A stretch of 64,000 nt of DNA from Streptomyces ficellus (GTDB lineage: Bacteria; Actinomycetota; Actinomycetes; Streptomycetales; Streptomycetaceae): the NCBI RefSeq assembly GCF_030406405.1, contig NZ_JAUEPL010000023.1:34443-98442 (forward strand), written 5' to 3'. Each line of letters begins with the position of its first letter. Positions within the stretch are counted from its first letter, which is position 1. Shown here piece after piece: positions 1 through 10,577 of the stretch. Below the pieces are notes generated by a model. The model saw nothing but the letters and a program-made list of their open reading frames with translations. It was not told where the DNA came from and searched no databases. Position numbers and translations under genes: made by a program.

Positions 1-69
1 GCGCAGCACGGGGCGCGAGCCGAGGGTGGCGGTGGCCGATCGGACGGATATGACGGGCTCGCTGCTCAT
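1..69 (-). CDS. Zinc/metal ABC transporter ATP-binding protein, N-terminal fragment cut by window edge
   Basis: The ATG at 69 opens a reading frame that runs off the left edge. Its 23 codons begin MSSEPVISVRSATATLGSRP, the usual first beta-strand of an ABC ATPase; the Walker A motif lies outside the window. A GGAGG ribosome-binding site (75-79) sits 5 nt upstream. It directly follows a ZnuA-like binding protein on the same strand with a gap of about 23 nt, so it is most likely the ZnuC-type ATPase that energises zinc uptake. The assignment rests mainly on context. Confidence 0.7.
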   Translation of the reverse strand, partial: MSSEPVISVRSATATLGSRPVLR

Positions 70-92
70 CGGTGCCTCCAGGGGGTGGTGCG

Positions 93-1055
93 TCACTTGG
101 CTCCGAGGGCCTTCTGGAGCGCCGCGAGGTTGGACTTCATGACCTCGAAGTAGTCAGCGCCCTTGGACTGGGGCGTGATTCCCTCCAGCGGGTCCAGGAC
201 GTCCGTCTTGAGGCCGGCGTCCCTGGCGAGGGTCTTGGCGGTCTTGTCGCTGGCGAGGGTCTCGAAGAAGACGGTCGTGACCTTGTCCCTCTTGGCGATG
301 TCCTGGAGTTCCTTGATCCGGGCGGGGCTGGGCTCGGACTCGGGGTCGACGCCGGAGATGCCCTCCTGCTCCAGGCCGTACCGCTCGGCGAGGTAGCCGA
401 ACGCGGAGTGGGTGGTGATGAAGGTCTTGGTGGAGGTGTTCTTCAGGCCCTGCTCGAAGGTGGCGTGGAGGGCGTCGAGCTTCTTCACCAGCTCGTCGGT
501 GTTCTTCCGGTAGTCGGCCGCGTGGTCGGGGTCGGCCTTCTCCAGGGAGGCCCCGACGCCCTTGGCGACCTCGGCGTACTTCACCGGGTCCAGCCAGATG
601 TGCGGGTCGGCGCCGGCTTCCTCGCCCTCGTGGGCCTCCTCGCCCTCGTGGTCGTGGCCGGTCTCGGTGCCGTGCTCCTCGAGCGTGGTGAGGGTGGCGG
701 CGTCGACGGTGTTCTTGACGCCCGCCTGCTTGATCGCCTCGTCCACGGCGGGCTGGATACCCTTGAGGTAGAGGATGTAGTCGGCTTCGCCGAGCTCGCC
801 GATCTGCTTGGGCTTGAGTTCGAGGTCGTGCGGCTCGACGCCCGGCTTGGTGAGGGTGGTGACGGAGACCCGGTCGCCGCCTATCTGCTCGGCCAGGAAC
901 TGCATCGGGTAGAACGACGCCACGACGGCCAGCTTGCCGTCCTCGCTCTTCGTCCCGGCGGTGCCGGAGGACTCGGAGCAGGCGGAGAGCGTGACCAGAC
1001 CGAGGGCCACGGCTCCGGCGACGGCGGTGGTGGGTATGAGGCGTCGTACGTTCAT
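93..1055 (-). CDS. znuA: Zinc ABC transporter substrate-binding lipoprotein (ZnuA family)
   Basis: This is the extracellular zinc-capture protein of a high-affinity ABC uptake system (320 aa from the ATG at 1055). The N-terminus is a lipoprotein signal peptide ending in the lipobox LSAC, with the lipidated Cys at residue 26. The family sequence SFYPMQFLAEQIGGDRVSV follows. A central loop rich in His and acidic residues (HDHEGEEAHEGEE) precedes DPHIWLDP, typical of zinc-specific members; TTHSAFGYLAERYGLEQ supplies further ligand positions. In-frame ATGs at 1064 and 1073 are alternative starts. The gene is followed by the ATPase gene and preceded by two Zur-like palindromes, which suggests zinc-dependent repression. 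Confidence 0.9.
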   Translation of the reverse strand: MNVRRLIPTTAVAGAVALGLVTLSACSESSGTAGTKSEDGKLAVVASFYPMQFLAEQIGGDRVSVTTLTKPGVEPHDLELKPKQIGELGEADYILYLKGIQPAVDEAIKQAGVKNTVDAATLTTLEEHGTETGHDHEGEEAHEGEEAGADPHIWLDPVKYAEVAKGVGASLEKADPDHAADYRKNTDELVKKLDALHATFEQGLKNTSTKTFITTHSAFGYLAERYGLEQEGISGVDPESEPSPARIKELQDIAKRDKVTTVFFETLASDKTAKTLARDAGLKTDVLDPLEGITPQSKGADYFEVMKSNLAALQKALGAK

Positions 1056-1091
1056 GACTCTCATTTTCAACAAAAGTGGAAACGATTGTCA
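1055..1091 (-). promoter_or_regulatory. Two candidate Zur boxes in front of znuA
   Basis: Two 15-bp imperfect palindromes lie 22 bp apart. TGGAAACGATTGTCA is at 1077-1091 and TGACTCTCATTTTCA at 1055-1069. Both resemble the actinobacterial Zur consensus, roughly TGAAAATCATTTTCA, and the second touches the proposed znuA start codon. The first also lies in the promoter region between znuA and divergent glyS. The match is by eye. Confidence 0.6.
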
Positions 1092-1254
1092 ACAAAGGGC
1101 GTAAGTGGCCCTGCGCACACACCGATTTGATCCGGGGGGTGCGCGCGCCGGTAATCTGAAGCATTCGCAGCCCGCCCGTCTTCCGAACACCACTCCTCGC
1201 CGGGCGCTTCGCGCCGTACCTGTCCGATTTCGTCACCGTTATGAAGAGAGCACC

Positions 1255-2637
1255 GTGGCCGCCGACAAGATCGACACCATCGTCAGCCTGAGCAAGCGCC
1301 GTGGCTTCGTCTACCCCTGCAGCGAGATCTACGGCGGACAGCGTGCCGCCTGGGACTACGGGCCGCTGGGTGTCGAGCTGAAGGAGAACATCAAGCGCCA
1401 GTGGTGGCGTTACATGGTCACCTCGCGTGAGGACGTCGTGGGTCTCGACTCGTCGGTGATCCTGGCCCCCGAGGTCTGGGAGGCCTCCGGCCACGTCGCC
1501 ACCTTCACCGACCCGCTCACCGAGTGCACCTCCTGCCACAAGCGTTACCGCGCGGACCACTTGGAGGAGGCGTACGAGGAGAAGCACGGCAGGCTCCCCG
1601 AGAACGGCCTCGCCGACCTCAACTGCCCCAACTGCGGCAACAAGGGCACCTTCACCGAGCCCAAGCAGTTCTCCGGCCTCCTCTCCACCCACCTCGGCCC
1701 CACCCAGGACTCCGGCTCCGTCGCCTACCTGCGCCCCGAGACCGCCCAGGGCATCTTCACCAACTTCGCCCAGGTGCAGCAGACCTCGCGCAAGAAGCCG
1801 CCGTTCGGCATCGCGCAGATGGGCAAGTCCTTCCGGAACGAGATCACTCCGGGCAACTTCATCTTCCGCACCCGCGAATTCGAGCAGATGGAGATGGAGT
1901 TCTTCGTCAAGCCGGGCGAGGACGAGCAGTGGCAGGAATACTGGATGGAGCAGCGCTGGAACTGGTACCGCGACCTGGGTCTCCGTGAGGAGAACATGCG
2001 CTGGTACGAGCACCCCAAGGAGAAGCTCTCCCACTACTCCAAGCGCACCGCCGACATCGAGTACCGCTTCCAGTTCGGCGGCAGCGAGTGGGGCGAGCTG
2101 GAGGGTGTCGCCAACCGCACCGACTACGACCTGACCGCGCACTCCAAGGCGTCCGGCACCGACCTGTCGTTCTTCGACCAGGAGGCCGGCGAGCGCTGGA
2201 CCCCGTATGTCATCGAGCCCGCCGCCGGTGTCGGCCGCGCCATGCTGGCCTTCCTGCTCGACGCGTACAACGAGGACGAGGCCCCGAACGCCAAGGGCGT
2301 CATGGAGAAGCGCACGGTGATGCGCCTCGACCCGCGCCTGGCGCCGGTCAAGGTCGCGGTGCTGCCGCTGTCGCGCAACCCGCAGCTGTCGCCGAAGGCG
2401 AAGGGGCTGGCCGCCGACCTGCGCAAGAACTGGAACATCGACTTCGATGACGCGGGTGCCATCGGCCGCCGCTACCGCCGTCAGGACGAGATCGGCACGC
2501 CGTTCTGCGTCACGGTCGACTTCGACACCCTCGACGACAACGCGGTGACCGTGCGCGAGCGCGACACCATGAAGCAGGAGCGCGTCTCCCTGGACCAGAT
2601 CCAGGGCTACCTGGGCAGCCGTCTGCTCGGCTGCTGA
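1255..2637 (+). CDS. glyS: Glycyl-tRNA synthetase (class II, bacterial alpha2/eukaryote-like type)
   Basis: The enzyme charges tRNA-Gly with glycine in the cytoplasm; the product is 460 aa, the normal size of the single-chain dimeric type. The start chosen is GTG at 1255, preceded by GAAGAGAG; upstream in-frame codons lack family sequence. Family hallmarks are SKRRGFVYPCSEIYGG near the N-terminus, EASGHVATFTDPL, and a zinc-binding insertion with CTSCHK and NCPNCGNKG. The class II motif 2 region reads SFRNEITPGNFIFRTREFEQ. The anticodon-binding domain follows (VKVAVLPLSR). The gene is transcribed alone and is followed by a strong hairpin. Confidence 0.97.
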   Translation: MAADKIDTIVSLSKRRGFVYPCSEIYGGQRAAWDYGPLGVELKENIKRQWWRYMVTSREDVVGLDSSVILAPEVWEASGHVATFTDPLTECTSCHKRYRADHLEEAYEEKHGRLPENGLADLNCPNCGNKGTFTEPKQFSGLLSTHLGPTQDSGSVAYLRPETAQGIFTNFAQVQQTSRKKPPFGIAQMGKSFRNEITPGNFIFRTREFEQMEMEFFVKPGEDEQWQEYWMEQRWNWYRDLGLREENMRWYEHPKEKLSHYSKRTADIEYRFQFGGSEWGELEGVANRTDYDLTAHSKASGTDLSFFDQEAGERWTPYVIEPAAGVGRAMLAFLLDAYNEDEAPNAKGVMEKRTVMRLDPRLAPVKVAVLPLSRNPQLSPKAKGLAADLRKNWNIDFDDAGAIGRRYRRQDEIGTPFCVTVDFDTLDDNAVTVRERDTMKQERVSLDQIQGYLGSRLLGC

Positions 2638-2652
2638 CGCCTGTGTGACGGG

Positions 2653-2714
2653 CGAAGCCCCCGGCTCTCGTACGGCGGTACCGCGGTACCGGCTGTACGA
2701 GGCCGGGGGCTTCG
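2653..2714 (+). terminator. Intrinsic-type hairpin after glyS
   Basis: CGAAGCCCCCGGC is repeated in inverted orientation as GCCGGGGGCTTCG at the far end of the segment, and GTAC-containing inner arms extend the stem. It begins 16 nt after the glyS stop. There is no U tract, as is usual in Streptomyces. Confidence 0.75.
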
Positions 2715-2890
2715 GCTGTGACGCACGGGGTCCCGGCGGGCGGCGCCGAAATCGGGTGCCCGGGGTCCCGGGGGCGGGGTACCGTCACCGCATGCCATTC
2801 CTTCCGATCTACGAGTGAGAAGGCGGCGGGCTCCCGGCCCGCCTCCCACGCCACCGATGCCGGATCACTTCTCACCACGATGGAGAACCC

Positions 2891-3142
2891 GTGGCCAAGA
2901 GCCGTAACAACCTTCTCGGCGTAGGCGGACAGCGCAAGAAGCTGTCCCGCGCCGACCAGCAGGGCTCCGCCCCTGCCCGCGCCGCCGACCGCCGGGCGGC
3001 CGCCGACCAGAAGCAGGAACTGCTGCGCAAGATGCGCGAGCGCGCCGAGGGTACGGAGGGCACGGAGGGTACGGAGGGCACCGAGGCCGCCGAAACCGCC
3101 GCCCAGGGCGCCGGTCAGGGGCAGGCCGAGCAGCAGGGCTGA
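2891..3142 (+). CDS. Small basic DUF6243-family protein
   Basis: The product is 83 aa with the conserved Streptomyces start MAKSRNNLLGVGGQRKKLSR, characteristic of DUF6243, whose function is not known. The GTG start at 2891 has GGAGA (2882-2886) just upstream. The C-terminal half is low complexity: an Ala/Gln/Arg-rich helix-like stretch, then four GTE repeats encoded by 9-bp direct repeats at about 3047-3083, then a Gly/Gln tail. High charge suggests a nucleic-acid-binding or structural small protein, but that is inference only. Confidence 0.75.
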   Translation: MAKSRNNLLGVGGQRKKLSRADQQGSAPARAADRRAAADQKQELLRKMRERAEGTEGTEGTEGTEAAETAAQGAGQGQAEQQG

Positions 3143-3176
3143 CGCCCTTCCCTGACGCCCCCACCACCGCACGCAC

Positions 3177-3214
3177 CGGGGCCCGGGTCACCTCATCAGG
3201 TGGCCCGGGCCCCG
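3177..3214. terminator. Bidirectional terminator between convergent genes
   Basis: CGGGGCCCGGGTCACC and GGTGGCCCGGGCCCCG form a 16-bp stem with one mismatch around a short loop. It lies between the small DUF6243 gene and the convergent MFS gene and could serve both. Confidence 0.8.
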
Positions 3215-3231
3215 CTGCGTACCCACCGCCC

Positions 3232-4620
3232 CTACCCCAGGCGGGCGGCCGTGCGCTCGGCCGTGCCCTCTGCCCAGGCGCCGCTGGTCCAGGCGCCCAC
3301 CGCCAGGACGCACGCCCCGCAGCCGGTGATGATCCACCAGGCCGGGCGGCTCGCCTCGGCGAAGCCCGCCGTGTGCGAGGCGGGCGAGACGCCCGCGGCC
3401 AGCACCGCGCCGATGACGGCGACGCCCAGCGTCTGGCCGATCTGGCGGCTGGTGGAGGCGACGGCGGCGGCGACGCCCGCCTGGGCGCGGGGCATGCCCG
3501 AGACGGCCGTGTTGGTGATCGGGGCGTTCACCATGCCGAAGCCGAGGCCGAAGAGCACGTACCCGGTGAAGAGCAGGGGCGTCGACGTCTCCGCCTCGAA
3601 CGCCGCGAACAGCACCCCGCTCGCCGCCATGGTCACGCCCGCGATCAGCAGCGGCAGGCGCGGCCCACGGCTGCCGACCAGCCGGCCCGACAGGGGCGCG
3701 CACACCAGAGTGAGGGCCGCCATCGGCAGCATGTAGAGCCCGGCGTGCAGGGCGGAAAGGCCCCGCACGTCCTGGAGGTAGAGCGTGTTGACGAACAGGA
3801 ACCCGGCGAGCGCGGCGAACGCGCACACCGCGATCACCGTGGCCCCGCTGAACGGCGCGCTGCGGAAGAAGCGCAGGTCGATCAGGGGCTCGGCGCGCCT
3901 CGGCTCGTACAGCAGGAAGGCGGTCAGGGCGAGCGCGGCGACGACGGCCAGGGCGGGGCTCGCCTCGATGATCGCGTAGGTGAGTGAGCCGAGCAGGACG
4001 ATGATCAGGAGCTGCCCGACCGGGTCCATGCGGCGCGGCCTGGGGGCCCGTGACTCCGGGACGTACCGGAAGGTCAGCAGGAGCGCGGCCAGGCCGACCG
4101 GCAGGTTGAGCCAGAAGATCGAGCGCCAGCCCACCGAGTCGGTGAGCACCCCGCCGACCAGCGGGCCCGCCGCCATGGAGATGCCCACGACGCCGCCCCA
4201 GACGCCGATGGCCCGGGCGCGCTCGCGCGGGTCGGTGAAGGTGTTGGTGATGATCGACATGGCGACGGGGTTGAGCATGGAGCCGCCCATGGCCTGGATC
4301 ATGCGGAAGGCGACGAGCGATTCGAGGTTCGGGGCGAGGGAGCAGAGCAGGGAGCCGACCGTGAAGAGGGCGAGCCCGGCCATGAACACCTTGCGGCGGC
4401 CGATCCGGTCGGCGGTGGAGCCGGCGAGCATCAGGAGCGAGGCGAGGACCAGGGTGTAGGCGTCGATGGTCCACTGCATCCCGGCGACGTCCGCGTGCAG
4501 TTCCCTGCGCATGGAGGGCAGGGCGACATTGAGGACGGTGTTGTCGAGGCTGACGATCAGCAGGCTCATGCAGCAGATCGCCAGCACCAGCAGCCGCCGG
4601 CGGGGGGTGAGCTCGGGCAT
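3232..4620 (-). CDS. MFS multidrug exporter, DHA2 (14-TM) family
   Basis: The 462-aa polytopic membrane protein is probably a proton-coupled exporter of drugs or secondary metabolites. It shows the DHA2 pattern: first helix with LDNTVLNVALPSMRREL, WTIDAYTL in helix 2, loop 2-3 GSTADRIGRRKVFMAG (MFS motif A), and motif C in GVVGISMAAGPLVGGVL followed by GWRSIFWLNLPVG. About 14 hydrophobic segments can be counted. It is divergent from dusB across a 57-bp gap, with no adjacent TetR or MarR gene, so its substrate and regulator cannot be guessed. Confidence 0.9.
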   Translation of the reverse strand: MPELTPRRRLLVLAICCMSLLIVSLDNTVLNVALPSMRRELHADVAGMQWTIDAYTLVLASLLMLAGSTADRIGRRKVFMAGLALFTVGSLLCSLAPNLESLVAFRMIQAMGGSMLNPVAMSIITNTFTDPRERARAIGVWGGVVGISMAAGPLVGGVLTDSVGWRSIFWLNLPVGLAALLLTFRYVPESRAPRPRRMDPVGQLLIIVLLGSLTYAIIEASPALAVVAALALTAFLLYEPRRAEPLIDLRFFRSAPFSGATVIAVCAFAALAGFLFVNTLYLQDVRGLSALHAGLYMLPMAALTLVCAPLSGRLVGSRGPRLPLLIAGVTMAASGVLFAAFEAETSTPLLFTGYVLFGLGFGMVNAPITNTAVSGMPRAQAGVAAAVASTSRQIGQTLGVAVIGAVLAAGVSPASHTAGFAEASRPAWWIITGCGACVLAVGAWTSGAWAEGTAERTAARLG

Positions 4621-4677
4621 ACATCCAAAGTACGCCTAACTAACGACCTGCTTCTCCCGTACGCGACAATGGGGGGC

Positions 4678-5814
4678 ATGACCGCGTTCAGTCCTCTTTC
4701 CATCGGGCCGCACCACGTGCGGCCGCCGGTGGTGCTCGCGCCGATGGCCGGCATCACGAATGCCCCCTTCCGTACCCTGTGCCGCGAATTCAGTGGCGGC
4801 AAGGGCCTGTTCGTGAGCGAGATGATCACGACGAGGGCGCTGGTCGAGCGCAACGAGAAGACCATGCAGCTGATCCACTTCGACGCGACCGAGACGCCCC
4901 GGTCCATCCAGCTGTACGGCGTCGATCCCGTGACCGTCGGCAAGGCGGTCCGGATGATCGTGGACGAGGACCTCGCCGACCACATCGACCTGAACTTCGG
5001 CTGCCCGGTGCCGAAGGTGACGAGGAAGGGCGGCGGCTCCGCCCTGCCGTACAAGCGGCCGCTGCTGCGGGCGATCCTCAACGAGGCCGTGTCCAACGCC
5101 GGGGACCTGCCGGTCACGATGAAGATGCGCAAGGGCATCGACGACGACCACATCACCTTCCTGGACGCCGGGCGGATCGCGGTCGAGGAGGGCGTGACGG
5201 CGATCGCGCTGCACGGGCGTACGGCGGCGCAGCACTACGGCGGTACGGCCGACTGGGACGCGATCGCCAGGCTGAAGGAGCACGTCCCGGAGATCCCCGT
5301 GCTGGGCAACGGCGACATCTGGTCGGCGGACGACGCGCTGCGGATGATGCGCGAGACCGGGTGCGACGGGGTCGTGGTCGGGCGGGGCTGCCTCGGGCGG
5401 CCGTGGCTCTTCGGCGACCTGGTGGCGGCCTTCGAGGGTACGGGGGCGGCGGCGACGCCCACGCTGCGCGAGGTCGCGGAGGTGATGGTGCGGCACGCCC
5501 GGCTGCTGGGGGAGTGGATCGGCGACGAGACGCGGGGCGTCATCGACTTCCGTAAGCACGTGGCCTGGTACCTGAAGGGGTTCGCGGTCGGTTCCGAGAT
5601 GCGCAAGCGGCTGGCGGTCACCTCGTCGCTGGACGAGCTGCGCGCTCAGCTGAGCGAACTGGACCTGGACCAGGCGTGGCCGGCGGGTGCGGACGGGCCG
5701 CGCGGGCGGACGTCGGGCAACAACCGGGTGGTGCTGCCGGACGGGTGGCTGAAGGACCCGTACGACTGCGCCTCGGTCAGCGCGGACGCGGAACTGGACA
5801 CCTCGGGCGGCTGA
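4678..5814 (+). CDS. dusB: tRNA-dihydrouridine synthase B
   Basis: This FMN-dependent reductase converts uridines in the tRNA D-loop to dihydrouridine using NADPH (378 aa, typical size). The sequence shows the TIM-barrel FMN site LAPMAGITNAPFR, the catalytic-cysteine motif LNFGCPVPKVTRKGGGSAL, the phosphate-binding GNGDIWS and the VVGRGCLGRPWLF motif. The C-terminal helical tRNA-binding domain includes FRKHVAWYLKGF. ATGs at 4669 and 4678 are in frame three codons apart; 4678 matches the usual MTAF start, but neither has a clear Shine-Dalgarno sequence. Confidence 0.95.
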   Translation: MTAFSPLSIGPHHVRPPVVLAPMAGITNAPFRTLCREFSGGKGLFVSEMITTRALVERNEKTMQLIHFDATETPRSIQLYGVDPVTVGKAVRMIVDEDLADHIDLNFGCPVPKVTRKGGGSALPYKRPLLRAILNEAVSNAGDLPVTMKMRKGIDDDHITFLDAGRIAVEEGVTAIALHGRTAAQHYGGTADWDAIARLKEHVPEIPVLGNGDIWSADDALRMMRETGCDGVVVGRGCLGRPWLFGDLVAAFEGTGAAATPTLREVAEVMVRHARLLGEWIGDETRGVIDFRKHVAWYLKGFAVGSEMRKRLAVTSSLDELRAQLSELDLDQAWPAGADGPRGRTSGNNRVVLPDGWLKDPYDCASVSADAELDTSGG

Positions 5815-5868
5815 GGGGGGCGCACCCCGGGGCCGGTGGGTCGCCGGTGCGTCAGGAGGGCGTCAAGG

Positions 5869-5894
5869 GGGTCCGGATAGTGGAATCCGGGCCT
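5869..5894 (+). terminator. Possible hairpin after dusB
   Basis: CCGGAT (5873-5878) and ATCCGG (5885-5890) form a short hairpin extended by G/C flanks, about 60 nt after the dusB stop. It is a weak terminator candidate. Confidence 0.4.
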
Positions 5895-5932
5895 CCTGTA
5901 CGGCGTGATTCTCGCCACCCCTGATAAGGGTT

Positions 5933-6048
5933 GCGCTCAGATGAGCGTTATCGAGGCGGGTGTATTTCTCAAAGGATGGCACTGGGTGCCACTCTTTTTG
6001 TGTTCAAGTAGTGAAATCACATGGCGAGCCGTCCGCTCATCTGAGCGC
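5933..6048. promoter_or_regulatory. Paired palindromes CGCTCA-N2-TGAGCG exactly 100 bp apart, upstream of ppdK
   Basis: CGCTCA-GA-TGAGCG (5934-5947) and CGCTCA-TC-TGAGCG (6034-6047) are each palindromic, and together form a 15-bp perfect inverted repeat (5933-5947 against 6034-6048). Between them lies the hairpin TGGCAC-TGG-GTGCCA (5977-5991) followed by CTCTTTTT, which looks like a small intrinsic terminator. The stretch is less GC-rich than its surroundings. No gene is supported here. It may be an operator pair with DNA looping or the leader of a regulatory RNA. Confidence 0.5.
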
Positions 6049-6172
6049 GAACGGCAAGATTTGAGTCAAACGTCATTCGGAGGGTGAACGGGTGCGGTGT
6101 CCGCGCCCCCTCCGCCGGTCACTTTCGATCTGCTGGCGGACGGGTGGTTAAGGCCGTATGACGGGTAGGCGT

Positions 6173-6203
6173 ACATACCCAGACACCTTCGATCTGGGTA
6201 TGT
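6173..6203. promoter_or_regulatory. 11-bp perfect inverted repeat in the ppdK leader
   Basis: ACATACCCAGA and TCTGGGTATGT are perfect reverse complements separated by 9 nt, ending 46 nt before the ppdK GTG. This could be an operator for an unknown regulator or an RNA hairpin in the leader. Confidence 0.55.
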
Positions 6204-6249
6204 TCCTCGCCGTCAGGGCAGCCACCGAGTCCTCGAGGAGTCGAGACCC

Positions 6250-8961
<2,712 letters not shown>

Positions 8962-9031
8962 CGGACCACCGGAGCCGCCGTCGCCTCGTTCGACCCTCAC
9001 CGGCGCGGCGGCGGCTCCGGGGCGCAAGAGA

Positions 9032-9071
9032 GACGGGGCGGACACCTTTGTGCGGAGGTGTCCGCCCCGTC
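9032..9071 (+). terminator. Strong hairpin after ppdK
   Basis: GACGGGGCGGACACCT (9032-9047) pairs perfectly with AGGTGTCCGCCCCGTC (9056-9071) around an 8-nt loop. A weaker GC hairpin (GGAGCCGCCG with CGGCGGCTCC) precedes it at about 8971-9018. Confidence 0.85.
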
Positions 9072-9536
9072 GCCATGCGTCCCCAGGGGTCCCCGGGAGA
9101 GCTTGGGCGGGCGTTCCCGGGGGAGAGTCAGGGGGCGTGGGGGAGAAATGTGGGTTCCTGTTGTAGGGCGGCCGGTTGAATTCCGGGCTGTTGAATGACG
9201 GACCTCTTATGAACGGTCGAATGACGTCAATTCACCCGCAAAGAACGGGCGGAGCGCGGCCACCGGATCCCCACCCGCCGACCGCGCCCCATTACCCCTG
9301 CCGGACAGGAGAGCCGCAACCTTTCAGGTCCGCCGCCGGACGTGCGAAGCCCCCCACGGTCTTCGTCACGTCACCTCGGTCCTGAAGGTTTCCCGTCCGA
9401 CGGCGTACAGCTTTTCGGTTACCCCCCGGTCTCCGCGATGCGTTTCAACTGTGGCTGAAATGCCGTGGTGACGTGCTGTGATGGCATGCATACTCATTGG
9501 CGGGGGGTGATTGCGCATGCAACAGGTGGGGGTTCA
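9072..9536. other. Intergenic stretch without a supported gene
   Basis: Apart from the approximate inverted repeat AACCTTTCAGG (about 9318) and CCTGAAGGTT (9381-9390), I see nothing clear here. Short ORFs lack coding-type third-position bias. It presumably contains the promoter of the regulator gene starting at 9537. Confidence 0.5.
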
Positions 9537-10577
9537 GTGCTACGTATTCATTTCACCGGGGACGATCTCGCCGGGGTGCGGATGGCCGCCCGGCCGGATG
9601 CGTTGTGGGAAACGATTCTCAGCTTTCACAGGTTGCGCGACCGGCGCGGCGCGCTGGTCTACGGCGCATGGCGCTCCGAGACCCGGACACGGCTGAACGG
9701 GGAAACGCGACTGCTCGGCGCGCTCGTCCCGGTCCGGGGCTACTTCCCCGATTTCCTGACGCCGCCCCAGGGGCTCGACGGCCTCGACGCGGGCCTCCAG
9801 GCCGTGCGGGCCACCCCGCCCGCCCGCGTCCACACCGAGCTGGCCCTGCTGGCCGCCTCACGGCCCGGCGCGGGCCCCCTGCCCGGATGGGCGGGCGACC
9901 TCGCCCAGGGCAGCCCCGAGCCGTTCAGCCGGCTCATCGGGGCGCTGCGCGGCTACCACCGGGCCGCCATCGAGCCGTACTGGTCGCACATCGAGGCGAG
10001 CGTGGAGGCCGACCGGGCGGTACGCGGCCGCGCCCTGCTCGACGGCGGCGCCGACGAACTGCTCGCCTCCCTGCCGCCGATGCTCCGCTGGCGCTCGCCC
10101 GTGCTGGAGGCCGACTACCCGGTCGACCGCGAACTGCGCCTGGACGGGCGGGGCCTGCTGCTCCAGCCGTCGTACTTCTGCCGGGGCACCCCGGTCGTCC
10201 TGCGCGACCCGGACCTGCCGCCCGTGCTGGTCTACCCCGTCACGCACACCGACGCCCCCGCGTCGGGCGCCTGCGAGACCGGGGCGTCCCCGCTGGGCAG
10301 GCTCGTCGGGCACACCCGGTGCGCCGTGCTCAAGGCGATAGGCCACGGCGGTACGACCAGCGAGCTGGCCCGCCGCGCCGGGGTCTCCCTCGCCTCGGCC
10401 AGCCAGCACGCGGGCGTACTGCGCGAGGCGGGCCTCGTGGTCACCCTCCGCCAGGGCAGCTCGGTGCTGCACACCCTGACGCCACTGGGCGCCGCCCTCC
10501 TGCACGGTGGCGGCGCCCAGCCCAGGCAGCAGCAGCAGCGGCGGCGTTACGCGCGGAACGGCCCCGTCACCTCGTAG
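9537..10577 (+). CDS. ArsR/SmtB-type winged-helix regulator with DUF5937 N-terminal region
   Basis: This is a predicted cytoplasmic transcription regulator of 346 aa. The start chosen is GTG at 9537, preceded by CAGGTGGGGG, giving the family N-terminus LRIHFTGDDLAGVRMA. The first 270 residues match the actinobacterial DUF5937 region (PDALWETILSFHRL). The C-terminal winged helix-turn-helix reads CAVLKAIGHGGTTSELARR, GVSLASASQHAGVLREAGLV, VTLRQGSSVLHTLTPLG. No metal-binding cysteine pair is evident, so the effector is unknown. The last 31 nt overlap the convergent phoX-type gene. Confidence 0.8.
   Translation: MLRIHFTGDDLAGVRMAARPDALWETILSFHRLRDRRGALVYGAWRSETRTRLNGETRLLGALVPVRGYFPDFLTPPQGLDGLDAGLQAVRATPPARVHTELALLAASRPGAGPLPGWAGDLAQGSPEPFSRLIGALRGYHRAAIEPYWSHIEASVEADRAVRGRALLDGGADELLASLPPMLRWRSPVLEADYPVDRELRLDGRGLLLQPSYFCRGTPVVLRDPDLPPVLVYPVTHTDAPASGACETGASPLGRLVGHTRCAVLKAIGHGGTTSELARRAGVSLASASQHAGVLREAGLVVTLRQGSSVLHTLTPLGAALLHGGGAQPRQQQQRRRYARNGPVTS

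Noticed and set aside
154..2142. Long minus-strand ORF over znuA and glyS
   Set aside because: It is an out-of-frame shadow with Leu/Gly/Arg-rich low-complexity translation; the znuA and glyS frames carry all family motifs.
5905..6087. 60-residue ORF in the ppdK leader
   Set aside because: No ribosome-binding site, no GC3 bias, and it runs through the palindromes; better explained as regulatory DNA.
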